A stretch of DNA of 64,000 bases from Trichosanthes cucumerina (Eukaryota; Streptophyta; Magnoliopsida; Cucurbitales; Cucurbitaceae), in the NCBI GenBank assembly GCA_036507285.1, contig CM071839.1, positions 57,730,184 to 57,794,183 on the forward strand. The letters are read 5' to 3'. Below the pieces are notes generated by a model. The model made no database searches, had not been told where the DNA came from, and worked only from the letters and a program-made list of their open reading frames with translations. Of the stretch, positions 34,177 through 45,829 are shown one piece after another (position 1 is the first letter of the stretch; each line of letters opens with the position of its first letter). A program made the position numbers and the translations under genes.

Positions 34177-35741
34177 TGTTGGGATTTATGCCCTAAACTT
34201 GTGTAATTTTGATCAATTAAATAAAGTGTTCTTTGTTTTGATAAGATTACAGTCTTGCTTTTATAAATCCAATAAACTAAACTCCAAGGTTATAACATTT
34301 ATCTTGAAATCAGTGTAGTGGACACTATTTGGGTTGATTTCAAGAATATAACCTAAATGGTCTATGGTATAAGAATAAGGTTGGAAACCTTATTCTGGTA
34401 ACACCATGGATGCGGCCCACTTTGTAATTAGTACAAATGAGGTAATCCAACTCATTCATGTAGTTGACATGCGAGTGGGGGCATCCTGTATGAAGAGTTC
34501 ATACAAGACTGGATCGCAAATTATTAGTCTAACCAGTGTAACACCATTAACAGGATAAGACTAGTAATTTATAGATGGTCATTAGTGACTCGACCTGAAT
34601 CCTGCGCAAGTTACGAACTCCTGCTTATAGGGGTTTGTCCTTAGACTAGTATGGGTGAGAGTGGCCTGTAGCCGACTCAATAAGCCTACCTTCTCAGCGA
34701 CAGAACCTCGTAGGTAACTGGGAACTTAACTGTGCAAGATGGAATTCACTCATTCCTCTACTGATGAATTAGATAGGTTGTTCCTTTAAGAACCGACTCC
34801 AGGTCTTGAACAACAGGGCCCCGCCCTCTATGAGGGTATGAGTCTAAGGTAGGACCATAGACTTGTTGTTCATTAGAGGATCAAAGGTGCTTAAGGAGCA
34901 AAGAGGTAATCATAGGGGTAAAACGGTAATTTGACCCAGCTGTGATTACGAACAACCTGTGAAGGGTCGACTCATGGGTAATGACTATATTAGTGGACAC
35001 AATGATATCTACAGTGAGGAGAGTGCAACTACAAGTCTATAGTGAAGTGACTTGTAGTTAATGAATATTGATTAACTGGATCAAAGAGTTTGATCAGTTA
35101 ATCTCACATCATTGGAGCTCATGATCTGTAGGTCCATTAGATCCCTCCGTTGGCTCAATATGGTAAAATTGAGGGTATAAAGTTAGGAGTGAAATTGAAG
35201 TGTTCAATTTCATACATGAGGTGTTATATCTATTATACATGATATAATTGATATAATATATGATTTTAATGTGAATTAGATTCATATATAAACCATATAC
35301 TAAAGAGAGAATAAAGGAGGGGTAGGATGGTCATTTCCATCCCATTCCCCTTTATATATAGTTGCATGAGATGCAACTAGGTGAAGTCATTCTAAGTGAT
35401 TCCTAGCCTTTTTGTTGTTGTTGGAAAGGTTCCAAGACAACAAACATCTCTCTCACAAAATACCTTATTTTTCCTAAAGGGAACCCACCTTCCTCCCTCA
35501 CCTAGAGAACAACGGAGAAGATCTGGTGGTAGTATCGGTGTTCGTACGTGTTCGTGCTACGTCGATCTTGATCGTGAGAGAGGAGGAGCACTTGAAGAAA
35601 GGTTCTTCACAGGTAACTTTCTTGTTGTCCATTCTATGATTTTATGCTTAATCTTGTTATGTATGTTCTTGAATTAATCGTTGTAACTAAATCAAGAGCG
35701 CGCGATTCGCAATTGCTTCATTGCGGGGACTTGATTCCCTT
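34177..35741 (+). repeat. Copia 3' LTR, family A
   Basis: Preceded by the polypurine tract AAGTGGGAGAT, starts TGTTGGGATTTATGCCC, and breaks at GACTTGATTCCCTT, two bases short of the usual CA end. Confidence 0.88.
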
Positions 35742-36596
35742 GGATCGGTGGTGCTTAAGGAACAAAGAGGTAATCACAGGGGTAAAACTGTAATTTGACC
35801 CAGCTGTTACCACGAACAACCTGTGAATGGTCGACTCATGGGTAATGACTATATCAGTGGGCACAATATTATCTACAGTGAGGAGAGTGCAGCTACAAGT
35901 CTATAGTGGAGTGACTTGTAGTTAATGAATATTGATTAACTGGATCAAAGAGTTCGATCAGTTAATCTCATATTATTGGAGCTCATGAACTGTAGGTCCA
36001 TCAGGTCACTCCGTTGGCTGAACATGGTAATATTGAGGGTATAAAGTTAGGAATAAAATTTAAGTGTTCAATTTCATACATGAGGTGTTATATCAATTAT
36101 ATATGACATAATTGATATAATATATAGTTTTAATGTGAATTAGATTTATATAAATCATATACTAATCAGAGAATAAAGGAAGGGTAGGATGGTCATTTCC
36201 ATCCTATTTCCTTATATATATGGTTGCATGGGATGCAACTAGGTTAAAAGAGATTGTGTGCCATTTGGTTGTGTTGTAGGAAAGGTTCCAAAACACAATC
36301 TCTCTCTCTCACAACAATTCATCTCACCTAAAGGGAACCCACCTTCCTCCCTCACGTAGAGAACAACGGAGAAGATCCGGTGATAGTGTTCGCAATCTCT
36401 TGGGTTCGCATTGCTGAGTTTGTAGCAGTGGGAGAAGGAGCACTTGAAGAAAGGTTCTTCAAAGGTAATATTTCTTGTTGTCCATATTATGTTTATATGT
36501 TTAATCTAGTTATTTCGTTCTTGAATGTAGTCGTTGTAACTAAATTGAGAACGCGCGCTTCAATATCGCTTTCGCTGCGGGATTCGATTCCCTTCA
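35742..36596 (+). repeat. Partial copia 5' LTR, family A, joined in tandem
   Basis: Begins within the LTR (GGATCGGTGGTGCTTAAGG, equivalent to about 34877 in the upstream copy), and runs to GATTCGATTCCCTTCA. A primer site and leader follow, so this is the 5' LTR of the next element with its first 700 bp missing. The tandem join suggests unequal recombination or deletion between adjacent LTRs. Confidence 0.85.
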
Positions 36597-38097
36597 AACG
36601 GTATCAGAGACCAATTGCGTTCTTGATTTACGTTCTGGATTTTTCAAGAACGAGGTGAGATTTACTGTTTTGCATGAGATGTATGAACGGTTTGCAATTT
36701 AGACGTTTTCAACTTTGGCACTTCGATTTACATAATTGCGTTGAATTGTTCAATGTAAGGGCCTATTGTTTTGGGCATTTTATTATGTAAATCGAGTCTG
36801 TAAGTCCGTGTCGATCGAGACAAGGTGGTTGCCAAGAAGAACGGAACAAAAACGAGCCAAAACAATGGAGATTGTCGTTGTTCTGTGAATGGCGTTGCAA
36901 TGCTGTTCATTGGCGTAGCAACACAATCGCAAAGAATCGCGCAATCGCGGTGTTGTGAAGAAAACGGCAGTTAGGATCGGCGTTACCAGCGCCACGGGCG
37001 TTTCACGCAAAAAATAACGGGCACAAATATATATTTTATTTATATATTAATCATAAAAACGTTTTATATTTAATATATTTAATATATTTAATTTTAATTA
37101 ATATAATTAGATTATATTAATTAAAATTGAATTTAGGGTGCCAAAATTGGTCTAATTTTGCTATTTAAATTATGAAATTCTTGTGTAATTATTGCCATGC
37201 ATAATGTATGCTTTTATTTTAGAAATCTCACCTTAGGTTAAGCATTTTCATCCATCATTTATATTATAAAGAGTTATATTATATAGTTTGCATGATTAAT
37301 TAATATAAAATTGTTATATTAATTTATGAACATCATTGACATGCATTAAATATCATGAGATGATTATGCTATGAATGTCTTATTATTCATATGATGAATG
37401 ATCAAACACTATAACATAGTATGCATGTCACCTAACATTAATTATTAGTTTTAAAATGTTTAAAATTTGGAAATAATAGACCATAGGTTATCTAGTTCTA
37501 ATAAGATTAGAATTAGGAACTAAGTAATTTATAAGCTAACATTAAAAGAGGAACTCTGTCTAAGGAAGGTTCTGTCTAGGTTGGGGTATTTAAGCTGACG
37601 GAAACGGAACACCCCTACCTGGAAACTGACCTGGGAGTAAAATTTAGAGTTTATAAATTACAGTAGCGTCAACGGGTTTATTAAGGGGTTAATTAACTAG
37701 AAATCTTAGGTTTAATATAAAGAGTTATATTAACAAACTTAGGAAAAATCAATAAAAGAGTTATATTGATTATCGATATAAGAGTTATATTGATAGAGTA
37801 AGGTAAAACCATCAGCCGAATTTTAGCCTAAGTAAGATTCCTATAACTTTAAAGTATTCGATGGGAGGAAAAGTGTATTTGATACATATTTTTCACCTAC
37901 GTTATCTCCGGAAGTTCACACCGTGAGACACATACTTGGCCTCGTGGCACAAATGGGAGCGTCTCACTTCGGATGGTGTTTGTATGAGTCAATATCCAGG
38001 TGAATGGAGAGGGTACTTATAGTAAGTGGGAGCAGGTTTAGTGAAAAAAAAACCAACGGTCTATTTTGTCGGTTTACACCGTTAGACCACTATGGTC
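36597..38097 (+). other. Primer site and long leader of a plus-strand copia element
   Basis: CGGTATCAGAGA at 36599-36610 is a near match to the initiator-tRNA primer site. About 1.5 kb of leader follows with no gene: a small palindrome-type region (36890-37010, GCGTTGCAATGC), then AT-rich sequence with repeated GAGTTATATT, TTATATTGAT phrases at 37270-37800. It is homologous to the inverted leader at 53773-55794. It is split at 38098 by the next element and continues at 48811 with AGCCTGCTAG. Confidence 0.82.
38093..38097. repeat. Target-site duplication TGGTC, left copy
   Basis: TGGTC precedes the inverted LTR end TGATGGAG and is repeated at 48806-48810. The uninterrupted site is seen inverted near 54225 (AGGCTGACCATAATGGTC). 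Confidence 0.95.
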
Positions 38098-40068
38098 TGA
38101 TGGAGATCTGATCTCCTTGAGCCGCGGAAACAAATTTGGAATCGTAATATGCAAGATTGTTTTGCTTAAAAAATAAAAACCCATACATTGACAAATATAC
38201 AAAACAAGCATACATCATTTAATCTAATTCAAGCATGGAGTAGTACATGCAAACGTGATTAAGTTTAACAATTAAACTAAGAAGGGAAAGGAATAAATTA
38301 CCTTTGTAGTTTCTAATTCTCCAGCAACACCTTACTCCTAGCTTTTCAGCAACACAGGAACTAAACTTCTCTGTTTTCTTCCAGCAACAGGACACTACCA
38401 AAATGGCAACCTCCTATTCTCTGGATTCCACTTAGATCAACCTTAGTGGGAAGGTAATCCAACAATTGGAAATTTTTGAGAATTCGAGAGCGAGAGAGAA
38501 TTTTCATAGCAATTTTCCAATTGCCAAAATATTTCATCGATCGATTCAAAAATCCTCTTCTCCCTGTAAAACTGTCGATAGGAAGAAGAAGCAGGGGTAG
38601 TGGGAACGTGTCTGGATGACACGTTCTCTTATTTTATTATTAAATTAATAATAATAATAATAATAAAATAATAATTAAATCAAATTTAATTATTAATTTT
38701 AAATCATATTTAAATAATACAAATTAAATATCATATATTTAATTTGGATTAAATCTCATTTAATCATATTACCCCTTTAACCTATAGTTTGAATGTACAT
38801 CCAGTGCACATTAAATTTTAACCTATAGTTTTCAAATGTGAATCACATTCACATCTAATATAATATTTGAACTCTTTCAAATATTCAATTCTCTCATATA
38901 ATTTAATATGAATCATATTCACATTAAATTTATAATATATAGTTCCAAAACTATATATTATATTGTATCTAAATACATTAAATATATTCCCTAATGAATT
39001 TGAATATTTCAAATTCAAATGATCTAAGAACCGTTTACGAGCTAGAAGGTGGACCTAATGGACCTACTGGATCGAAGCTCCAACGATCACGAGATTGCTC
39101 GGTTAATCTCATTAACCTCCCAATCAACATTCGTTAACTACGGGAACACTCCACTAAAGTCCCACAGCTGCACTTTTCTCACTGCAGATATATTTCTGTG
39201 GCCATGGATATTGACCAATAACAGCAAGTCAATCCTTCACGAATGTTCGTAATACCAACTGGGTCAAATTCTCGTTTTACCCCTGGGTTACATCTTGTAT
39301 CTTAAGTACCAGTGCTCCTCTAATGAACAATTTGTTTGTGGTCCTACCAACAAATAGAGTCCCTCTCGGGCCAATGAGAGGGTCGGGCCCTTTGTTCAAG
39401 TCCCGGAGACACTACTTAAGGGAACATTCCTCTACTTACCCTAATAGGCGGGAAGGAGTGAATTCCATCTTGCTAAGTTAAGTTTCCAGCCGCACACTCG
39501 GTCTTGTCCCCAAGAAGGTAAGCATATTGAGTCGGCGAATCTGGCCACTCTCACCCATACTAGTCAAAGGACAATCCCCCACGAACAGGAGTTCGTAACC
39601 TGCTCAAGATTGAGATCAAGTTGCCTAGGTCATCCTAGTGAAATAGAAACCTAACTAGTCAGCGAATTCTGACTATAGATTACTATTTCGTGGTCCGGTC
39701 TTAAGTAATATCATTACATAGGATATCCCCACTCACATGTCATCTACACGAACACGTTAGGATCACAGTGTTTGTATCAAATACAAAGTGGGCCACATCC
39801 ATAGTTTTACCAGGGTAACGTACCCAAACCTTATGCCCTAATTATAGACCCTTTAGGTTGTATCTCGAACCGAGGTCCTTTATATGTACACTACATTCAG
39901 TTAAAAATTCATTTAACAACCTTGGATGTTTAGTTTATTGGATTTAGGGTTTGATTGAAGGCAAACTCGTAGATAACGAACAATAACACTTTATTGAAAT
40001 AATAACACTTTATTACATTAATTAGAACATAATTACAAACTACGAGTTTTAGGGCACAAATCCCAACA
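38098..40068 (-). repeat. Copia 3' LTR, family F (inverted)
   Basis: TGATGGAGATCTGATCTCC to GGGCACAAATCCCAACA on the plus strand, 1971 bp. It has a TAA microsatellite at 38644-38675 and AT-rich sequence up to 39000. It retains the block around 39727-39745 (CCCCACTCACATGTC) that is deleted in the partner LTR. Confidence 0.93.
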
Positions 40069-40211
40069 AACTCCTACTTGAACTAAAACTCTAGTGGGGT
40101 ACAACATAATCTAAAACATTGGTTATAGAGATATAAATACAATAAACTAGGGCATCCATATACCCCATTACATATCTCCCACTTGCCCTAGATTTAGCCT
40201 ATGTACATATC

Positions 40212-41276
40212 TCATAAACCCAGAATTTCTAGATGACCCTCGAACACTTTAGCCCTGAGAGTCTTTGTAAATGGATCAATAATATTGTGCTCTGAAGCGA
40301 TCTTCGTGACTGTCACCTCTCCTCGTTGCACTATATCTCGTATCACGTGATACTTCCTCTCGATGTGCTTACCTCGCTTATGGCTGCGAGGTTCCTTCGA
40401 ATTGCCTACCGCACCACTGTTGTCACAGTATAAGGTGATGGGAGATTCCATATTTGGAAAAACTTCCAAATCAGTAAGGAATTTCCTTAGCCAAACAGCC
40501 TCTTTAGCTCCTTCACAAGCAGCGACATACTCAGCCTCCATCGTGGAGTCAGCGATGCATCCTTGCTTGATGCTTCGCCATACTATAACTCCCCCGTTAA
40601 GGGTAAAAATTGATCCCGATGTAGATTTCCGAGAATTCTTATCGGTCTAAAAATCAGAATCAGTGTATCCAGTAAGGATCAAATCCTTAAACCCATACAC
40701 AAGCGTATAGTCCCTCGTTCTCCTTAGATACTTGAGGATATTCTTAACTGTCGTCTAGTGGTCTAACCCTGGATTGGACTGGTACCTACTGACTATTCCA
40801 ACTGCATAACAAAGGTCTGGCCTCGTGCACAACATAGCATACATTAAGCTACCTACTACAGAGACATAGGGAATATGTCTCATATCTACAAGTTCTTGAG
40901 GTGTCTTGGGAGACTGTTCCCTAGACAGATGAACTTCATGCCTGAAGAGTAATAAGCCCCTCTTGGAATTCTCACGCCGAATATCTTGACAACATTTTGT
41001 CGATATAAGGCGCTTGAGACAGATGCTAGCGTTACTGTTCTTGCGATTCTGAAGATCTGAATCCCAGAACATATTGTGCCTCTCCCAAATCTTTCATTTG
41101 GAATTGGGTCGCCACCAATACCTTATGTCAATTAAGGTATCCTACATCATTCCCAATGAGTAGGATATCATCCACATAAAGTACTAACAAAACTACTTTG
41201 TCGTTGATGATCCTCTTGTAAACACAAGGCTCATCAACGTTTTGGTCAAAGCCGTAAGTCTTGATCGCAGTATCAA
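40212..41276 (-). pseudogene. Copia RNase H and RT end, family F
   Basis: Seen on the minus strand: YVDDILLIGND with preceding VLLVL at about 41160-41200; 41072-40755 in a partly shifted frame ending LMYAMLCTRPDLCYAVGIVS; a stop at DH*; then 40541-40212, MEAEYVAACEGAKEAVWLRK, LYCDNSGAVGNSKEPRSHKR, IASEHNIIDPFTKTL. Known: the RT catalytic YVDD and the RNase H acidic residues are present, so the protein chemistry was once complete. Broken by a stop after GLDH and by a shift after the YVDD region. The frame ends about 140 bp before the LTR. Confidence 0.9.
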
Positions 41277-41277
41277 A

Positions 41278-42009
41278 TCATATATTCCAAGATCTTGACG
41301 CTTGTTTCAACCCATAAATGGATCGATTGAGCTTGCAAACATTTTGCTCCTGACCTTGGGCTATGAACCCTTCTGGCTGAGACATATAGATGCTCTCGTC
41401 AAGATTACCATTCAAAAAGGTAGTCTTGACGTCCATTTGCCAAATTTCATAGTCATAAAATGCGGCTATGGACAAGAGTATCCTTATAGACTTCAGCATA
41501 GCAACAGGGAAAAAAGTTTCTTCATAGTCAACTCCTTCCCTTTGGGTAAAACCCTTTGCTACAAGTCTAGCCTTAAAGATCTGTACCTTTCCAACTGCAT
41601 CTCTCTTTCTCTTATAGATCCATTTACACCCTATGGGTCTAACCCCTTCAGGTTGGTCTACAAGTTCCCATACTGAATTGAAGTCCATTGACTCCGTTTC
41701 AAGGTCCATGGCTATGATCCACTGGTCCTTGTCTACGTCATTCATTGCCTGTTTATAAGACAATGGATCTTCTACGCCGTCATCAGGTATGACAACTTGA
41801 GTTTCAGCTAAACCCAAGTAACGGTCAGGTGGGGAAACAACCCTCCCACTGCGTCGAGGCATTCCGAACGATTGAGAAGGACGAGACTGACTTGAGGTGT
41901 TGGCTCTTCCATAAACTCTTGATGAAGGTTCAGCTTGATCAACAACTCCTGTTGGTTTATGAGTAGCTTCATTTAGTACTAATTTACTACGCGGTTTGTG
42001 GTTCCTCAT
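41278..42009 (-). pseudogene. Copia RT N-terminal half, family F (open frame of 243 codons)
   Basis: Seen: MRNHKPRSKLVL linker, GMPRRSGRVVSPPDRYLGL, WIIAMDLETESMDFNSVWEL, PIGCKWIYKRKRDAVG, LVAKGFTQREGVDYEETF, WQMDVKTTFLNGNLDESIYM, RSIYGLKQASRSWN. Known: this is the conserved RT core of TNT1-94 type elements, and the open frame covers the first motifs; YVDD comes after the frame ends. The start ATG is internal to the polyprotein, not a true start. The frame opens next to the nested solo LTR, which separates it from integrase. Confidence 0.92.
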
Positions 42010-42018
42010 GTGATCTTC

Positions 42019-43867
42019 CTCATCTCGTGTAGTTTGTAATATTCCAAGTTGTAAATGAATAAGAGTTATTTATTTCAACATTGTGTAATAAATAAGATTT
42101 ATTTATTCAAACTTTGTGTCTCGCATATTTCATAAACTTAATCTAATAAACTAAGCTCCAGGGTCATTGTATTATGAGAGAACTAAGAACTTGAACGGTG
42201 TGTAGTGGACACACAGGGAGGATCACGTTCGAGTTAATGACTTGAACGGTCTCATCAGATATATGGATAGGATTGAGACCTAATCCACGGATACACTTTG
42301 TGGATGCGACCGCTTTGTATTAGATACAAGCGAGGTGATCGACTCGTTCATGTGGTTGACATGCGAGTGGGGGCATCTGTGCAATGAGATTGTACAAGAT
42401 CGGACCGTGAATTATTAGACTTCTTGATGTAACACCGCTAATGATATAGAGCTAATAAATTCGTAGATGACCATTAGTGACTCGACCTTAATCCCGAGCG
42501 TGTCACGGACTCCTATCTGCGGGGTTTGTCCTTTGACTAGTACTGCGGGTGAGGGTGGCCACTTTGTTGCTCGCCCAATATACCTATCTTCTCAGGGGCA
42601 GGACCACCTAGGGAGCTGGGAACTTGACTACGCAAGAAGGAATTCACTCGTTCCCGACTTGGGAAAACTAGAGGGTTGTTCCCTTAAGTGTTGTCTCCGG
42701 GGCTTGAACAACGGGGTCCCACTCTCTCATTGGCTTTGAGAGGGTTGTTGTTTATGGTTGGACCATGCAACGTAGTTGTTCATTAGAGGAGCAATGGGGA
42801 CTTAAGGAGCAAGAGAGTAGACCACGGGGTAAAGCGGTAATTTGACCCACCGTGACTACGAACAACTTTGTGAAGGGTCGACTCATGGGCATTAGTTATA
42901 TCGATGGACACAACTTGTCCTACAGTGATGAGAGTGCAACTACGGACTTTAGTGGAGTGTTACCGTAGCTAATGAATGTTGAATAACCGGGTCAAAGAGT
43001 TTGAAAGGTTAGTCTCGGATCATTGGAGCTCGTCACGTGTAGGTCCATTAGGTCCCTCGATTGGCTCAAATTGGACAAATTGAGGGTTTACAGTTTGGTG
43101 TGAATTTGAAGTGTTCAAATTCTTTTTTTGGGTATTTATGTCGTTTATATGAGATGTAGATGACATAATATATAGTTTGATGTGAATGAGATTCATAATA
43201 AACTATAGTATAGCCTAATTGATTAATTAGTGCTATTTGGAGAAATGGAATTGAGAGAAATTAAATTGAATGTGATTCAATTTATAATTCCACATTTATG
43301 CAAATGAGATTTGTATAATAAGGTATGAGATACCTTATATTATATAATATGCAAATGTGATTTGTATATTATATGGTTGTGGTAAAATTGTGATTTGGTG
43401 GAGGTTTTAACTCCATCACACAATAGTATTTAAAGGCTTTGCAAGAAGCCTTTGGTGTGCCATTTCCCATTTTTTGGATTTCCATCCAAAGAGAGCAAGG
43501 CAATTCTCTCTAGAATTCTCTCATCTCTCTAACATTTTTCCTCACCCAAAACCAAAGGGAGTCCTACTCACCCTCCCTCAACCTCCCGAGAACAACGGAG
43601 AAGACCATTTGGAGGTGTCTCCCTGTTCGAATCATGGTTCGTGTTCGAGGAGAACATTGGATCGAGAGAGATCGAGACCGGAGGAGAAAAGCGTTGAAGA
43701 AGAGTTCTTCAACCAGTAAGTATCTTATACTTCCTTACTGTTTTCTTCTCTTATTTGCATGTTTAGCCTAGGATCTATGAGATAGATTCAATTTTAAGAC
43801 ACGTTTTACACAACGGATCAACGACGTTTCACAACGTCTTCTGCTGCGGGAATTCAAAATCCCTTCA
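42019..43867 (+). repeat. Family C copia solo LTR inside pol
   Basis: Begins with CCTCATCTCGTGTAG, lacking the first dozen bases of the family C start (compare 63290), and ends GGGAATTCAAAATCCCTTCA. Left flank is the EEDHMRNH linker and right flank is YDPQENKVIV of integrase, both antisense. About 24 bases of pol seen in the related copy at 32230-32260 are absent, so the insertion involved a small deletion. Confidence 0.85.
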
Positions 43868-44300
43868 ACAATCACCTTGTTTTCTTGTGGGTCGTAGAAA
43901 AGACCACCTCTCGTTTCTTTGGGATAGCCAACAAATTGACACAATTTTGAATGAGGTTCCAACTTCTTTGGGTTTGTCACGAGCACGTGTGTCGGACAAC
44001 CCCAGATCCTGAATTGTTGTAAACTAGATTTACGCCCCTTCCATAGTCCTGGAATCTCAAATCCATATACTCTCCACCTTGATCGGATCGAAGTGTTTTA
44101 ATGGTTTTCCCTAATGTATTCTCTACTTCAGCCTTATACTCTTTGAACTTGTCAAGAGCTTCAGACTTGTGATGCATTAGGTATAGATAACCATACCTCG
44201 ATTAATCATCTATGAAAGAGATGAATATTCGTACCCTCCTCGAGCTTTGACATTCACTTGACCACAAAGATCTGAATGCACAAGTTCCAGGGGTTCTACG
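43868..44300 (-). pseudogene. Copia integrase, family F (broken)
   Basis: Seen on the minus strand: YEYSSLS with a frame break where FIDDYSRY is expected; 44177-43977 MHHKSEALDKFKEYKAEVEN, LGKTIKTLRSDQGGEYMDL; then a large deletion or shift and the tail LVTNPKKLEPHSKLCQFVGY, PKETRGGLFYDPQENKVIV ending at the solo LTR. Known: integrase core with a DQGGEY motif. The segment between EYMDL and LVTNPKK, which normally carries the catalytic Glu region (SAPGTPQQNGVSER) and FELWKGRKG, is reduced to a few dozen bases, so this integrase is inactive. Confidence 0.88.
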
Positions 44301-44918
44301 GCTCTGTAACCTTTTCCAGTAAAAGGTCGCTTGGTCATTTTACCTTCCAAGTAAGATTCGCAAGGAGGTAAAGAATCATCTTCTAACTTATTTAGAAGTC
44401 CATTCTTAGAGAGTCTCTCAATCCGGTTGAGATTAATATGACCAAGTCTAAGATGCCATAGAGAGGTATTATTATTAGGAGAAATTCTTTGCCTTTTATT
44501 TTGAGTGTTAGCATTCTTAAACATCTCATGATTTAAAATTGCTTTCGTTTTATTCGGTTTCAGTACCTACAAACCATTTTTCAATTTAGCAGAACAAATT
44601 ATTGACACCTTCTTTCAAAATGAACGCTTCATTAATTGAAAAAGAAATACAATATCCAAGTTCTATTAAACAAGAAATAGAAATTAAGTTCCTTTTAAGC
44701 TTAGGAACTATATACAGATTTTTTATTAAAAGAAATCTATCTCCAAAAAATAGCTTCACATCTCCCACTGCACGAGCTAAGACGACGTCTCCCGTTCCGA
44801 CCCTAAGCGTCATCTCACCCTCTTCGAGCTCCTTGAAGGAACTAGTTTCCTGAAATGAAGACCAAACATGATTAGTGGCTCCTAAATCAAGTATCAAGGT
44901 CAAATCATCATTTTCCAC
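44210..44918 (-). pseudogene. Copia protease and GAG-pre-integrase region, family F
   Basis: Seen: 44918-44586 reads LILDLGATNHVWSSFQETSS (DLGATNH in place of the usual DSGATNH), MTLRVGTGDVVLARAVGDVK, PKLKRNLISISCLIELGYCI. After a stop, 44524-44210 reads NNTSLWHLRLGHINLNRIER, CESYLEGKMTKRPFTGKGYR, LELVHSDLCGQVNVKARGGY, with the H-H-C-C zinc site partly changed (CESY for CESC). Known: the aspartic protease cuts the polyprotein; the following module is the integrase zinc domain. Confidence 0.9.
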
Positions 44919-44959
44919 TAAACAAGTTTCAAGAATAAGTAAATCTAATTTACCTTTCT

Positions 44960-45075
44960 TCTCTTTGAGCTCAGCAAGGTATTTTGGGCAATTTCGCTTC
45001 TAGTGCCCATCCATGTTGCAGTGGAAACATTTTCCTTTATCTGCAACCTTGGCTTTTCCCTTGCCTTTGTCAGCA
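44960..45075 (-). pseudogene. Gag zinc knuckle, family F
   Basis: The minus strand encodes GKAKVADKGKCFHCNMDGH, a stop, then KRNCPKYLAELKEKKG. This is the single CCHC knuckle of copia gag, with its W position (GHW/YWKRNC) replaced by a stop. Confidence 0.75.
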
Positions 45076-45097
45076 GTAGGTGCCTTGTCTTTCCCTC

Positions 45098-45829
45098 CTA
45101 TTTTCTTCTTTTGGGTCTTCTTAAGCCCAGAAGAAAACCACAGGACTTAGTCCCAAAGGATGAACCCTTCTGGAACCTTCTGGAATGGGCAAACACATTT
45201 GCCTCTCCATCAGCCTGTCTCTTATTCTTCATAAGAGACTGGAAAGTATGTAGTTCATTAAGGAGAGTAGTCAGGTTATATTCAATCTTGTTCATGACCG
45301 CATTGCTGCGGAATTGCAGGAAACTCTTCGGAAGAGATTCCAGAATGAACAATACCTGACTTTGCTCGTCAATGACCGCTCCGTTCATCTCAGTCACGTT
45401 GAAGTGGACCATCATATCAAGAACGTGTTCTCTCACCGATGACCCATCCTTCATATGGGAGTTATAAACGTATTTGAGGGATTCGTGTCGAATCTGTCCA
45501 GACGGTTGCCCAAACATTTCCTGCAGCGAACTCATGATCTCACGAGCTGAGACCATGCCCTCGTGTTTTTTGGCCAGAACATTAGAAACACTAGCCAAAA
45601 TGTAGACCTTGGCCTTATCATTGGGCTTGATCCAGCGGTCGTACGCCTCCTTAAAAGATTGAGGAGCGTTGCGAGCAGGGACCTGAGGACATTCTTCAGG
45701 CAGTACAAACCGTAGGTCGTCAACAACGAGAATCATATTCAAGTTGTACTTCCACGTAGTAAAATTTTCACCAGTTAAACGATCGCTTTTATGTAAGGCT
45801 ATTATTGAGGACGACATGCTGAAAACCAA
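45098..45829 (-). pseudogene. Copia gag, family F (open frame of 243 codons, C-terminus shifted)
   Basis: Seen: MVFSMSSSIIALHKSDRLTG, NFTTWKYNLNMILVVDDLRF, VLPEECPQVPARNAPQSFKE, AYDRWIKPNDKAKVYILASV, EIMSSLQEMFGQPSGQIRHE, VREHVLDMMVHFNVTEMNG, LESLPKSFLQFRSNAVMNKI, LTTLLNELHTFQSL. Known: this is the UBN2/copia gag domain that forms the particle. The true start is probably the second Met (MSSSIIAL), as in the related gags at 49270 and 53772. The last 15 residues (LLGLRRPKRRK) are off frame, because a shift separates gag from its knuckle. Confidence 0.92.
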
